From: Labedella populi | GTDB taxonomy: Bacteria; Actinomycetota; Actinomycetes; Actinomycetales; Microbacteriaceae | Direction: 5' to 3' | DNA length: 64,000 nucleotides | Assembly: GCF_004078655.1 (NCBI RefSeq) | Contig: NZ_RZNC01000003.1 | Span: 558,001-622,000 of the forward strand | Shown: one piece after another, positions 8,265-16,790 of the stretch | Layout of the letters: every line of letters starts with the position of its first letter | How positions within the stretch are numbered: position 1 is the first letter of the stretch | Notes under the pieces: generated by a model | The model's input: only the letters and a program-made list of their open reading frames with translations | Database searches by the model: none | What the model was told of the DNA's origin: nothing | Made by a program: the position numbers and the translations under genes

Positions 8265-9149
8265 TCACGCCTTCACGGCACCGGCCGCGAGGTCCACCCG
8301 CCAGAAGCGCTGCAGCAGCAGGAACAGGAGGACGAGCGGCAGCACCGACACGAGCGCCCCCGCGATCACGAGCGTGTACATCGACGGGGCCGAGGCGCCC
8401 TGGTTGAGCAGTCCGCTCAGGCCGACCGTCACCGGGAAGAGCGTGTCGTCGCCCAGCATGATGTACGGCAGCATGAAGTTGTTCCAGACCGCAACGAACT
8501 GGAACAGCAGGATCGTCACGAGGCCCGGGAGCATCATCGGGAGGGCGATGCGGTTGAAGATCGCGAACTCCTTCGCCCCCTCTGTCCGCGCCGCCTCGAC
8601 CACGTCGGTCGGAACCGCGGCGGCCGCGTAGATGCGGGCAAGGTAGATGGCGTACGGCGAGATGATCTGCGGGAGCAGCACGGCCCAGTAGCTGTTGGTG
8701 AGCCCGAGCTGCGCGAGCAGCAGGTACTGCGGGATCGCGAGGATGACCCCGGGCACGAGCACGCCGGTGAGAAGGATCGAGAACACCGCGGCCTTGCCGG
8801 GGAAGGCGAACTTGGCGAGCACGTATCCGGCGAGGGCCGAGACCCAGGTCGACGCGATCGCTCCGACGCCCGCGTAGATCGCCGAGTTGAGCATCCACCG
8901 CCAGAAGAGGCCGTCGCGGTAGGCGCTCAACTGCGCGAGGTTGTCGAACACGTGCGTGCTCGGAAGCAGTGTGAACGAGGAGAACAGCTCCCCGGCGCTC
9001 TTCGTGGACGCGGCGACGACCCAGACCACGGGGATGAGGCAGTACAGGGCGCCGATGATGAGGATGCCCGTGGCGATCGGCGAGGGCCGGAGTGTCGTCG
9101 CCGACGAGGTGGCGGACGCGCGGATGTGCGTGGATGCGGTGGTGGTCAC
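8265..9149 (-). CDS. carbohydrate ABC transporter permease (MalG/GanQ type)
   Basis: The 294-residue membrane protein has six spans and the cytoplasmic EAA loop VVEAARTEGAKEFAIFNRIALP, which contacts the ATPase. GTG at 9149 is chosen because AGGAGG stands seven bases upstream; the stop of the partner permease lies just before it. With the next two genes it forms a galacto-oligosaccharide importer. No ATPase gene is in the locus, so a shared MsiK-type ATPase encoded elsewhere is likely, as is usual for actinobacterial sugar transporters. Confidence 0.9.
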   Translation of the reverse strand: MTTTASTHIRASATSSATTLRPSPIATGILIIGALYCLIPVVWVVAASTKSAGELFSSFTLLPSTHVFDNLAQLSAYRDGLFWRWMLNSAIYAGVGAIASTWVSALAGYVLAKFAFPGKAAVFSILLTGVLVPGVILAIPQYLLLAQLGLTNSYWAVLLPQIISPYAIYLARIYAAAAVPTDVVEAARTEGAKEFAIFNRIALPMMLPGLVTILLFQFVAVWNNFMLPYIMLGDDTLFPVTVGLSGLLNQGASAPSMYTLVIAGALVSVLPLVLLFLLLQRFWRVDLAAGAVKA

Positions 9150-9151
9150 GA

Positions 9152-10171
9152 TCAGTCCTCCTGACCGAACGCGCGCTTCTGGACGATGCGCAGGAAGATG
9201 AAGGACATGGCGAGCGTCACGATGGCGATGATGACGCTCGTCGCGGCGGCCGCGCCGAGGTCGTCGCGGGTGAAGGCGTCGCGGTACACCTTCATGAGCG
9301 GGCTCCACGTCGTGGAGAGGGCGTTCGTGAGCGGGCGGAGCGTCGTCGGCTCCGCGAACACCTGCAGCGTCGCGATGAGGGAGAAGAGACCCGTCATGAC
9401 GAGCGCCGGGAACACGATCGGCACCTTGATGCGGAGCGCGATCTGGATCTCGGAACAGCCGTCGAGCCGCGCGGCCTCGTAGATGTCGCTCGGCACCGCC
9501 TTCAGCGAGGTGTAGATGACGACCATGTTGAAGCCGACACCGCCCCACAGGCCGATGTTGGCGAGACCGAACACGATGAGGTCCGACGAGAGGATCGTCG
9601 GGGCGTCCAGTCCGAGGGCGTCCGTCACGAAGTAGAAGGGACTCACCGCGGGGAGGTAGAGGAATCCCCACAGGAGAGAGGCGATGACGCCCGGAACGGC
9701 GTACGGCAGGAAGATGACGAGGCGCGAGAACCGCGTGGCCCGCGACCGCTTCGAGTCGAGCAGCAGCGCGAACAGGAGGGCCAGGCCGAGCATCGTGGGC
9801 ACGAGGATGAGCCCGTAGAGCAGAACGCGCCCGACGCTCGCGAGGAACTCGGCGTCGAGGGCGGCGACGTAGTTCGAGAAGCCCGCGAAGACGGTCTTCC
9901 GGGCGCCCGAACCGAGACCGAGCCCCTGCACCTGGACGCGCTGGAAGCTCAGCGCGACCGTGTAGACGATCGGCGCCGCCATGAAGGCGAGGAAGAGCAG
10001 GATCGCGGGAGCGATCATCGCGTACGGCGTGAGGACGCGCGTGCGGAACCGGTGCCCGGCGGGACGCCGCGGAGCCGCGCCGAGCTCCCTCGGCTCGAGG
10101 GAGTCGTCCGGCGCCCGGGGGACGCCCGTCCGGGGGCTCGTGCTCCCGGACGGGCGGGTGGTGGCGGTCAT
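9152..10171 (-). CDS. carbohydrate ABC transporter permease (MalF/GanP type)
   Basis: The 339-residue protein has a proline-rich cytoplasmic N-terminus (residues 1-45), six membrane spans and the EAA loop DIYEAARLDGCSEIQIALRI. Its ATG overlaps the stop of the binding-protein gene (ATGA), so translation is coupled. It pairs with the MalG-type permease to form the membrane channel of the importer. The family moves oligosaccharides; galactosides are inferred from the neighbouring GH42 and GH53 enzymes. Confidence 0.9.
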   Translation of the reverse strand: MTATTRPSGSTSPRTGVPRAPDDSLEPRELGAAPRRPAGHRFRTRVLTPYAMIAPAILLFLAFMAAPIVYTVALSFQRVQVQGLGLGSGARKTVFAGFSNYVAALDAEFLASVGRVLLYGLILVPTMLGLALLFALLLDSKRSRATRFSRLVIFLPYAVPGVIASLLWGFLYLPAVSPFYFVTDALGLDAPTILSSDLIVFGLANIGLWGGVGFNMVVIYTSLKAVPSDIYEAARLDGCSEIQIALRIKVPIVFPALVMTGLFSLIATLQVFAEPTTLRPLTNALSTTWSPLMKVYRDAFTRDDLGAAAATSVIIAIVTLAMSFIFLRIVQKRAFGQED

Positions 10172-11460
10172 TCGACCGTGAATCCGGTGTTCTCGAGGTC
10201 GTCGACGGTGATCTGCTGCATCTCCGCGACGGCGTCGAGGAAGGCACTCGAGGTCTTCGCCTCGGCCGCCTTCGCGAACTCGTCGTTGTAGGCGCTGAAG
10301 GTGACGTTGACGTTCGGGCCGTACGTGAACGGCGCGATCGTGTCGGCGGCCTCCGCGGCCACGTCGTAGAAGTCCTCCTGGTTGGAGAAGAACTCGGGAG
10401 ACGTCGTGAGGGCCTCGGCCGCAGCATCGGTTGCCGCCGGGTAGATTCCCATCACGTCCGCCATCGCGGCGACCGCCTCCGGATCGGTGTTGAGCCAGGT
10501 GGCGAACTCGGCAGCGGCGGCCTGGTTCTCGGTCTGCGTCGTCACCGCGGTGGACGATCCGCCCCATGCCCCGGTCGCGGGTGCATCGGCGTCCCACTGC
10601 GGCATCGGTGCGGCACGCCAGAGACCGGCGGTGTCGGCCGCGTTGCCGGACAGGACGCCCGGCGCCCAGACCGCGCTCAACCAGCCCACCTGCGAGCCGT
10701 CGTTGAGGCCGGCGTTCCACTCGGGCGTGTACATCGGCTTGTTGTCGATGACGCCCTCCTCGACGAGTCCGCCCCAGTACTCGGCGACCTGCTGAGTCGG
10801 CGATTCGTCGATGTCGACGCCCCAGGCGTCACCGTCGATCGACCACCAGGACGCCCCGGCCTGCTGCGCGAGGCCCGTGAACCAACCGGCGTCGTTCGCC
10901 GAGAAGGTCCCGAGATAGCGCGACGGGTCCGACGCGTGGACGGCGGCGGCGACCTCCGCGTACTCGTCCCACGTGGTCGGCGCCTCGAGGCCGAGCTCCT
11001 CGAAGATGTCCTCGCGATAGTAGAACATCATCGGGCCGGAGTCCTGCGGCACGGCGTAGACGGCGTCGCTCCCGAGGGTGACGCTCGACCACAGTCCATC
11101 GGCGAACTCGTCCGCGACATCCGCGTCGAGGTCACCGGAGATGTCGGCGAGCGCGTCCGACGAGACGAGGGTCGGGATCTTCTGGTACTCGGCCTGAATG
11201 AGGTCGGGGGCGCCACTCCCGGCCTTGAGTGCCGTCAGGAGCTTCGTGATGACCGGGTCGCCGCCGTCCTGCTTCTGGACCGTGACCTGGATGTCCGGGT
11301 TCTGCTCGTTCCAGATCTCGACGACCTTGTCGACGTTGGGCGCCCAGGCCCAGAAGTCGAGTCCGACGGGCCCGTCGTCCCCGCCGCCGGCCGAGCAACC
11401 CGTGAGTGCCAGGGCCGCGACCGCGACGGTCGCCGCGATTCCGCGCTTGATGCTGTGCAT
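10168..11460 (-). CDS. sugar-binding lipoprotein of ABC transporter
   Basis: The 430-residue protein starts with a lipoprotein signal: basic MHSIKRG, a hydrophobic core, then the lipobox ALTGC with the lipidated cysteine at about 22. The mature part has the family-1 solute-binding fold (FWAWAPNVDKVVEIWNEQNP, then YREDIFEELGLEAPTTWDEY). It captures extracellular sugar and hands it to the permeases. A strong ribosome site AAGGAGGA precedes ATG. The promoter probably lies at 11533-11561. Several aromatic residues typical of oligosaccharide-binding proteins are visible. Confidence 0.92.
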   Translation of the reverse strand: MHSIKRGIAATVAVAALALTGCSAGGGDDGPVGLDFWAWAPNVDKVVEIWNEQNPDIQVTVQKQDGGDPVITKLLTALKAGSGAPDLIQAEYQKIPTLVSSDALADISGDLDADVADEFADGLWSSVTLGSDAVYAVPQDSGPMMFYYREDIFEELGLEAPTTWDEYAEVAAAVHASDPSRYLGTFSANDAGWFTGLAQQAGASWWSIDGDAWGVDIDESPTQQVAEYWGGLVEEGVIDNKPMYTPEWNAGLNDGSQVGWLSAVWAPGVLSGNAADTAGLWRAAPMPQWDADAPATGAWGGSSTAVTTQTENQAAAAEFATWLNTDPEAVAAMADVMGIYPAATDAAAEALTTSPEFFSNQEDFYDVAAEAADTIAPFTYGPNVNVTFSAYNDEFAKAAEAKTSSAFLDAVAEMQQITVDDLENTGFTVE

Positions 11461-11518
11461 TCGTCCTCCTTGTCGAAAGCAGTGCGTGACGCCAATGTCC
11501 CGTCGTGACGCGCTGGTG

Positions 11519-11534
11519 CTGTGAGCGGTTCAAG
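11519..11534. promoter_or_regulatory. candidate LacI-type operator O1 (half-conserved)
   Basis: CTGTGAGCGGTTCAAG shares CTGTGA-CG with the better palindrome at 11607-11622. It lies just downstream of the transporter -10, where a repressor would block initiation. Confidence 0.35.
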
Positions 11535-11561
11535 TAATCCACATCCCTTCGAGCCTGTCAA
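11533..11561 (-). promoter_or_regulatory. promoter of the sugar ABC transporter operon
   Basis: On the minus strand there is a perfect -35 TTGACA (11556-11561), 17 bases, then ATTACT (11533-11538) as -10. It is the clearest housekeeping-type promoter in the window. The start of SBP translation is about 70 bases downstream. Confidence 0.55.
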
Positions 11562-11578
11562 TATGCGGATTATGACGC

Positions 11579-11607
11579 TTGGCCTGACCGCACACCTGTG
11601 TTAGAAC
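11579..11607 (+). promoter_or_regulatory. candidate promoter of the GH42 gene
   Basis: TTGGCC (11579-11584), 17 bases, TAGAAC (11602-11607). The -10 abuts the palindromic operator. Confidence 0.35.
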
Positions 11608-11622
11608 TGTGACCGAGCACAG
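11607..11622. promoter_or_regulatory. candidate LacI-type operator O2 upstream of GH42 gene
   Basis: CTGTG-ACCGAG-CACAG is a perfect inverted repeat with a central CG step, as expected for a LacI-family operator. It lies between the -10 and the GAGGAG ribosome site of the beta-galactosidase gene. Confidence 0.5.
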
Positions 11623-11634
11623 CCGAGGAGAACG

Positions 11635-13725
11635 ATGACGACTCATGCCCCCACCCGACCGACCGACGCAACGGCCGAGGTGTCGACCGACGACGGCATC
11701 GCGGCGACGATCGCCCCGGAGCGCTCGGGCTGGATTCCCGGCACGAACCGCATCGCATTCGGCGGGGACTACAACCCGGAGCAGTGGGACCGGTCGGTCT
11801 GGCTCGAGGACATCGCCCTCATGAAGGACGCCGGTGTGTCGCTCGTGAGCGTCGGGATCTTCTCGTGGGCACTGCTCGAACCGCGCGAGGGCGAATACGA
11901 CTTCTCGTTCCTCGACGAGGTCATGGATCTGCTCCATGACGCCGGCGTCTCCGTCGACCTCGGCACCCCCACCGCCGCTCCCCCCGCCTGGTTCTGGAAG
12001 GCCCACCCGGAGGCCCGGCCCGTGACCCGCGACGGACTCACGCTCTGGCACGGCTCACGCGGTATGGCGAGTCCGAGTTCGAGCGCCTACCGGACCGCGG
12101 CGACCCGGATCGCCGACGCCCTCGCGGCCCACTACGCCGGGCATCCCGCGCTCGTGCTGTGGCACGTCCACAACGAGTACGGCGCTCCCGTGAGCGAGTG
12201 CTACTCCGACGCGTCCTCCGGGGCATTCCGTCGCTGGCTGCAGTCCCGCTACAGCACCCTCGACGCGCTCAACGCCGCGTGGGGCACCGCCTTCTGGGGG
12301 CAGCGCTACGGAGAGTGGGACGAGATCGACGCCCCCCGCACGTCGGCGAGCGTCGTGAACCCGGCGCACCGCCTCGATTTCGCCCGGTACACCTCGAACG
12401 CCCTCCTCGAGTGCTTCATCGCCGAGCGCGACGCGATCAAGCGCCATACGCCGCACCTGCCGGTCACGACGAACTTCATGTCGAGCAACTGCCCATCGAT
12501 CGACTATTGGCGGTGGAGCCGCGAGGTGGACATCGTGGCGAACGACTACTACCTCGTGGCCGAGCGCGCCGACAACCACGTCCTGCTCGCCCTCGACGCC
12601 GACCTCACCCGCTCCTTCGCCGGGGGACGCCCGTGGATCCTCATGGAGCACTCGACGGGTGCCGTCAACTGGCAGCCCCGCAACATCGCCAAGCGACCGG
12701 GCGAGCTCGCGCGCAACTCGCTCGTGAGCGTTGCCCGCGGAGCCGACGCCGTGCTGTTCTTCCAGTTCCGGGCGTCGCGATCGGGCGCTGAGAAGTTCCA
12801 CTCGGCGATGCTGCCGCACGGCGGGACCGCGACGCGCATCTGGCGCGAGGTGGAGGCGCTCGGCGTGACGCTCGGCGGTATCACCGACGTCATGGGCGGG
12901 ACCGTGCCCGCTCGCGTCGCGATCCTCTGGGACATCGAGTCCTTCTGGGCACAAGACCTCGAATGGCGCCCGTCGGTCGACCTCGGCCACCGCGAGCGCG
13001 TCGTCGCCTTCTACACCGAGCTGTGGCGTCGTGACGTCGCCGTCGACTTCGCTCACCCGCACGATGACCTCTCCGCCTACGACGTCGTGCTCGCGCCGGC
13101 GTCCTATCTCCTCGACGTGGCGTCCGCGGCGAACCTCCGCGGCTTCGTCGAGGGGGGCGGCCGACTCGTCGCGTCGTACTTCTCAGGAATCGTCGACGAG
13201 CACGACTCTGTTCCCGACGGGCCGTACCCCGGTGGGTTGAGGGAGGTCCTCGGACTGCGCATCGACGAGTTCCTGCCGCTTCACGCGGGCGAGCGACCGA
13301 CCCTCGACGACGGGTCGACCGGTTCCGTGTGGTCGGACGACGTCGTGCTCGACGGCGCCCAAGCCGTCGCGACTTTCCGGGACGGACCCGCGGCCGGTCG
13401 CGCCGGCGTCACGCGCAACGCTTACGGGAAGGGCTCCGCGTGGTACGTGTCGACGGCCCTCGACGCCGACGCGCTCGGCGGGCTACTCGAGCGGGTGCTC
13501 GAGGAGGCCGGCGTCCCGTCCCGGCCCGCGCACGCCGTCGCGGGTCTCGAACGCGTCGAACGCCGCACCGCCGACACGGTGTTCGTGTTCCTCGCCAACC
13601 ACGGCGACGCCGACGTCACGGTCGACGACGTCTCGGGCGTCGACGCGATGACCGGCGAGGCCGTCTCGGGCCTCGTCGTCCCGGGTGCCGGCGTCCGCGT
13701 CGTGCGTACCCCGATCGCCTCGTAA
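11635..13725 (+). CDS. GH42 beta-galactosidase
   Basis: The 696-residue protein matches the full length of GH42 enzymes. The entry signature FGGDYNPEQW (residues ~42-51) is followed by the acid/base glutamate E181 in WHVHNEYG and the nucleophile E338 in ILMEHSTGAVNWQ. The C-terminal third is the trimerisation and beta-sandwich part. There is no signal peptide, so it works in the cytoplasm on imported beta-galactosides, releasing galactose. GAGGAG precedes ATG, just after the candidate operator. The GH53 galactanase follows after 55 bases in the same direction, so the pair is likely co-transcribed. Confidence 0.93.
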   Translation: MTTHAPTRPTDATAEVSTDDGIAATIAPERSGWIPGTNRIAFGGDYNPEQWDRSVWLEDIALMKDAGVSLVSVGIFSWALLEPREGEYDFSFLDEVMDLLHDAGVSVDLGTPTAAPPAWFWKAHPEARPVTRDGLTLWHGSRGMASPSSSAYRTAATRIADALAAHYAGHPALVLWHVHNEYGAPVSECYSDASSGAFRRWLQSRYSTLDALNAAWGTAFWGQRYGEWDEIDAPRTSASVVNPAHRLDFARYTSNALLECFIAERDAIKRHTPHLPVTTNFMSSNCPSIDYWRWSREVDIVANDYYLVAERADNHVLLALDADLTRSFAGGRPWILMEHSTGAVNWQPRNIAKRPGELARNSLVSVARGADAVLFFQFRASRSGAEKFHSAMLPHGGTATRIWREVEALGVTLGGITDVMGGTVPARVAILWDIESFWAQDLEWRPSVDLGHRERVVAFYTELWRRDVAVDFAHPHDDLSAYDVVLAPASYLLDVASAANLRGFVEGGGRLVASYFSGIVDEHDSVPDGPYPGGLREVLGLRIDEFLPLHAGERPTLDDGSTGSVWSDDVVLDGAQAVATFRDGPAAGRAGVTRNAYGKGSAWYVSTALDADALGGLLERVLEEAGVPSRPAHAVAGLERVERRTADTVFVFLANHGDADVTVDDVSGVDAMTGEAVSGLVVPGAGVRVVRTPIAS

Positions 13726-13780
13726 CGCCCCGCACCCGCACCACCCGGCGCCACCGCTCATCGTCAAGGAGGACGAGAAC

Positions 13781-16228
13781 ATGACCGCACCCATCCATCA
13801 CACCCCGGCGGCGCCCAGGACGCGGCGGGTGAGGCGCACGACGCTCGCCCTCGCAGCGGCCTCGCTCGTCGCGATCGCGCCGATCGCCCCGATCGCCGCC
13901 TCCCCCGCCTCGGCCGCCTCGGCCGCCTCGGCCGCCGAAGGCTCCCTCGCGAACGCCGGCTTCGAGGACGGCCTCGACGGGTGGTCCGCCGCCGGCGCCG
14001 GCGCCGCGAAGATCGAGAGCGGCGGGACGTCCGGAGCACGCCTCACCCACTGGCTCGCGGCCGACGGGACGGCGGCGACGACGACGCAGACCGTCACCGG
14101 TCTCGCCGACGGCTGGTGGACGTTCTCCGTCGACGCCGTCTCGGGCGGAGGCCTCGCCTCGAGCGCCCTCACCACGACCGGCTGCGGACTCGACGGCGAG
14201 ACGACGGTCCCGTCGACGGAGGCGGACGGCGCGTGGCTGCGACTCGACGTCTCCGCCTACGTCTCCGGCGGATCGTGCACGGTCGGCCTGCGGACGACAG
14301 GACCGGCGGGATCGTGGGCGAGCATCGACGGCGCAGCGCTCACGGCCGGACGCAGCGAGCGGGTCGTGCGCGGCGCCGATCTCTCCGGTGTGGCGAAGAA
14401 CGAGGATCTCGGCGCGACGTACGCGGACGCCACCGGCGCGCCCGTGGATCCGATCGACGCACTCGCGGACGCGGGGACGAACGTCGGACGGTTGAAGGTG
14501 TGGGTGGATCCCGCCGACGGGTACAACGACGTGGACGATGTCGTGGGCTCGGCGCGGCGCATCGTGGACGCCGGGATGGAGTTGCTCGTCGACTTCCACT
14601 ACTCGGACCGGTGGACGGATCCGGGAGCGCAAGGCATGCCCGCCGCTTGGGTGGGGCTCGACGCCGCCGCCGTCACCGAGCGTGTCACCGCTCACACGAC
14701 CGAGGTGCTGGACGCCCTGAAGGCGGAGGGCATCACGGCGGACTACGTCCAGGTCGGCAACGAGATCAACCCGGGCATGCTGTGGCCGCTCGGCCAGACG
14801 TGGGACGTCGATCCGACGGACGAGGTGTCGGGCGCGCAGTGGGATGCGCTGGCCGACTTCCTGACCGCCGGGGCGGACGCCGTCAAGGCCGTCGACCCCG
14901 ACACGCGCGTGATCCTCCACCTCACGAACATCAACAACGGCATCGGCGGCCTCACATGGTGGTTCGACGAGGTCGTGGCACGCGATGTGCCGTTCGACCT
15001 CATCGGCCTGTCCTACTACGGCTACTGGCACGGGTCGCTCGCCGACCTGCAGAACGCCGTCTCGACGCTCTCGGACCGCTACGACCGCGACGTGCTCGTC
15101 GTCGAGACCGCCTACCCCTGGACGCTCGACGACCACCCCGAACTCGCCTGGGAGGACGTCATCGACCTCCCCTCCGAGCTCGTGGCGGGGTACCCGGCGA
15201 CGCCCGAAGGGCAGGCGGCCGCGTTCCGGGCCGTCCAGGACGTCGTCGCCTCGGCCCCGGGCGGCCGCGGACTCGGCGCCGTCTACTGGGAGCCGGCGTG
15301 GACCGCAGTCGAGGGCGCCGGCTGGGATCCCGAGGACCCTGCATCCGGCAACGCATGGGAGAACCAGGCGGTGTTCGACCACGACGGGCGGCTGCTGCCC
15401 GCCGCCGCGCAGTTCGGCGAGACCGCCTACGTCGTGTCCGCCTCGCCGTCCGTGACGCTTGCGGGCGACGCGGGCGTGGAGGGATGGTTCCGCGGCGACG
15501 TCTCCGTCTCGACGACCGTCGTTCTGCGGGGGCTGACGGTCGACGCCCCGCTCGAGCTGCGGGTCGACGACGCTGCGTGGACTCGCACGACTGACGCGAT
15601 CGCCGTGGAGACGGAGGGCGAGCACAGCGTCGAGTCGCGCGTCGCTCCCCCGGCCCTCGTGGCGGTCAGGGGCACGATGGCGTCGACGAAAGCGCCGATC
15701 GCGCCGGCACCGTCGCTCCTCGAGGCCTCGCCGGGCACGGACGGGCGACTCGGGATCGCCGCGGTCGACGTGGCTACGACTTTCGGGATCGACCGTTCCG
15801 CTCCCGAGATCGTCGCGACCCTCGACGCGGGGACCGTCACGATCGACGCCGGCGACGCGCTCTCCGGTCTGCTCTCACTCGAGGTGGCGGTGGGCGACAC
15901 GTCCGCGGCGGCCTACGCGGGTCCGATCGACGTACGTGAGCTGCAGGCAGCGGGCGGCGGAGAGGTCACCGCCACCGCGACCGACCGCGCGGGCAACACG
16001 ATGCGCGCCGTCGCAGTCGTGCCTCCCGCGGATTCCGTGTCCGGCCCCACCGCGGGACATACCGACCCCGATGCGGGGGTCGAGGCCCCGGACCCCGGCG
16101 GCCTCGCCGGCACCGGGGCCGGCGGAACGTCGACACTCGCCGCCGTCGCGGGGGCACTCGTGGCCCTCGGCCTCGCCCTTGCGATCCTGGCCGGCCTCTC
16201 GCGTCGGCGCGGGCGCAGGCACCCCTGA
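13781..16228 (+). CDS. GH53 arabinogalactan endo-beta-1,4-galactanase with wall-anchor signal
   Basis: The 815-residue secreted enzyme has a signal peptide (basic RRVRRTT, hydrophobic core, small residues to about residue 48). A beta-sandwich carbohydrate-binding-like region spans ~50-195 (AGFEDGLDGWS). The GH53 barrel spans ~200-545, starting RGADLSGVAKNEDLG, with acid/base E328 in VGNEINPG and nucleophile E442 in VVETAYPW. An Ig-like or OmpL47-like repeat follows at ~550-750. The C-terminus has LAGTG at 775-779, then a hydrophobic span and RRRGRR: a sortase signal of the LAxTG type read by actinobacterial class E sortases. It should sit on the cell wall, cutting galactan into oligosaccharides for the adjacent importer. 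AAGGAGGA precedes ATG. Confidence 0.92.
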   Translation: MTAPIHHTPAAPRTRRVRRTTLALAAASLVAIAPIAPIAASPASAASAASAAEGSLANAGFEDGLDGWSAAGAGAAKIESGGTSGARLTHWLAADGTAATTTQTVTGLADGWWTFSVDAVSGGGLASSALTTTGCGLDGETTVPSTEADGAWLRLDVSAYVSGGSCTVGLRTTGPAGSWASIDGAALTAGRSERVVRGADLSGVAKNEDLGATYADATGAPVDPIDALADAGTNVGRLKVWVDPADGYNDVDDVVGSARRIVDAGMELLVDFHYSDRWTDPGAQGMPAAWVGLDAAAVTERVTAHTTEVLDALKAEGITADYVQVGNEINPGMLWPLGQTWDVDPTDEVSGAQWDALADFLTAGADAVKAVDPDTRVILHLTNINNGIGGLTWWFDEVVARDVPFDLIGLSYYGYWHGSLADLQNAVSTLSDRYDRDVLVVETAYPWTLDDHPELAWEDVIDLPSELVAGYPATPEGQAAAFRAVQDVVASAPGGRGLGAVYWEPAWTAVEGAGWDPEDPASGNAWENQAVFDHDGRLLPAAAQFGETAYVVSASPSVTLAGDAGVEGWFRGDVSVSTTVVLRGLTVDAPLELRVDDAAWTRTTDAIAVETEGEHSVESRVAPPALVAVRGTMASTKAPIAPAPSLLEASPGTDGRLGIAAVDVATTFGIDRSAPEIVATLDAGTVTIDAGDALSGLLSLEVAVGDTSAAAYAGPIDVRELQAAGGGEVTATATDRAGNTMRAVAVVPPADSVSGPTAGHTDPDAGVEAPDPGGLAGTGAGGTSTLAAVAGALVALGLALAILAGLSRRRGRRHP

Positions 16229-16251
16229 CCGATGTCGATCACCGCGCGGCG

Positions 16252-16285
16252 GCCGTGATCCGTGCCTCCCGGCTCGGATCACGGC
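16252..16285. terminator. hairpin terminator between galactanase and VOC genes
   Basis: Eleven-base perfect arms (GCCGTGATCCG and its complement) with a 12-base loop lie between two convergent genes and can serve both. There is no clear U tract. Confidence 0.55.
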
Positions 16286-16297
16286 TCATCGTCGATG

Positions 16298-16711
16298 TCA
16301 GGCGGCGCCTGCGATGTTGACGAGCCACATCACTCCGAAGCGGTCGGTGCACTCCCCGAAGCTGTCACCCCATGGCGCCTCCATGAGGGGCTGTCGGACG
16401 GTCCCGCCCTCCGAGAGCTTCTCCCAGTACCCGCGCAACTCGTCGGTGTCGTCGCCACTCAGGGAGATCGAGATCGAGCTGCCTTCGGGGAGCGGCATCG
16501 CGTTCGGCACGTCCGCGCACATGAGCACGAAACCGGCGGGGGTCTCGAGTTGCGCGTGCATGACCTTGTGGAGTTCGTCGGGCGACTCGGTCATCCCGAA
16601 GTCGCCGTAGCTGTTGACGGTGAGTTCGCCTCCGAACACCTCCTGGTAGAAGGTCATCGCCTCGCGCGTGGAATCGCGGAAGTTGAGGTACGGGTTCAAG
16701 CGACTGGTCAT
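16298..16711 (-). CDS. VOC-fold protein, PhnB/glyoxalase-like
   Basis: The 137-residue protein begins MTSRLNPYLNFRDSTREAM, the standard opening of PhnB-type VOC proteins, and ends with CTDRFGVMWLVNI. These dimeric beta-alpha-beta proteins often bind a metal and small molecules; some are antibiotic-binding or demethylase-like. No function can be assigned from sequence. A ribosome site GAAGGAGC precedes ATG. It converges with the galactanase gene. Confidence 0.85.
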   Translation of the reverse strand: MTSRLNPYLNFRDSTREAMTFYQEVFGGELTVNSYGDFGMTESPDELHKVMHAQLETPAGFVLMCADVPNAMPLPEGSSISISLSGDDTDELRGYWEKLSEGGTVRQPLMEAPWGDSFGECTDRFGVMWLVNIAGAA

Positions 16712-16790
16712 GGGATGCTCCTTCGCGTCGGGGACCGTTGCGTCGAGCCCAGTGTGCCCGAAGACGGTGGCGGTGCGCAGCAGGGTTCCA

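Noticed and set aside
8118-10291. Plus-strand open frames opposite the sugar permeases
   Set aside because: The minus-strand frames encode typical ABC permeases with overlaps and ribosome sites; the plus frames have no recognisable protein.
13616-15625. Long minus-strand open frame (669 codons) opposite the galactanase gene
   Set aside because: It is antisense to a gene with clear GH53 motifs, is Arg/Gly-rich without any domain, and arises from high GC in the third codon position.
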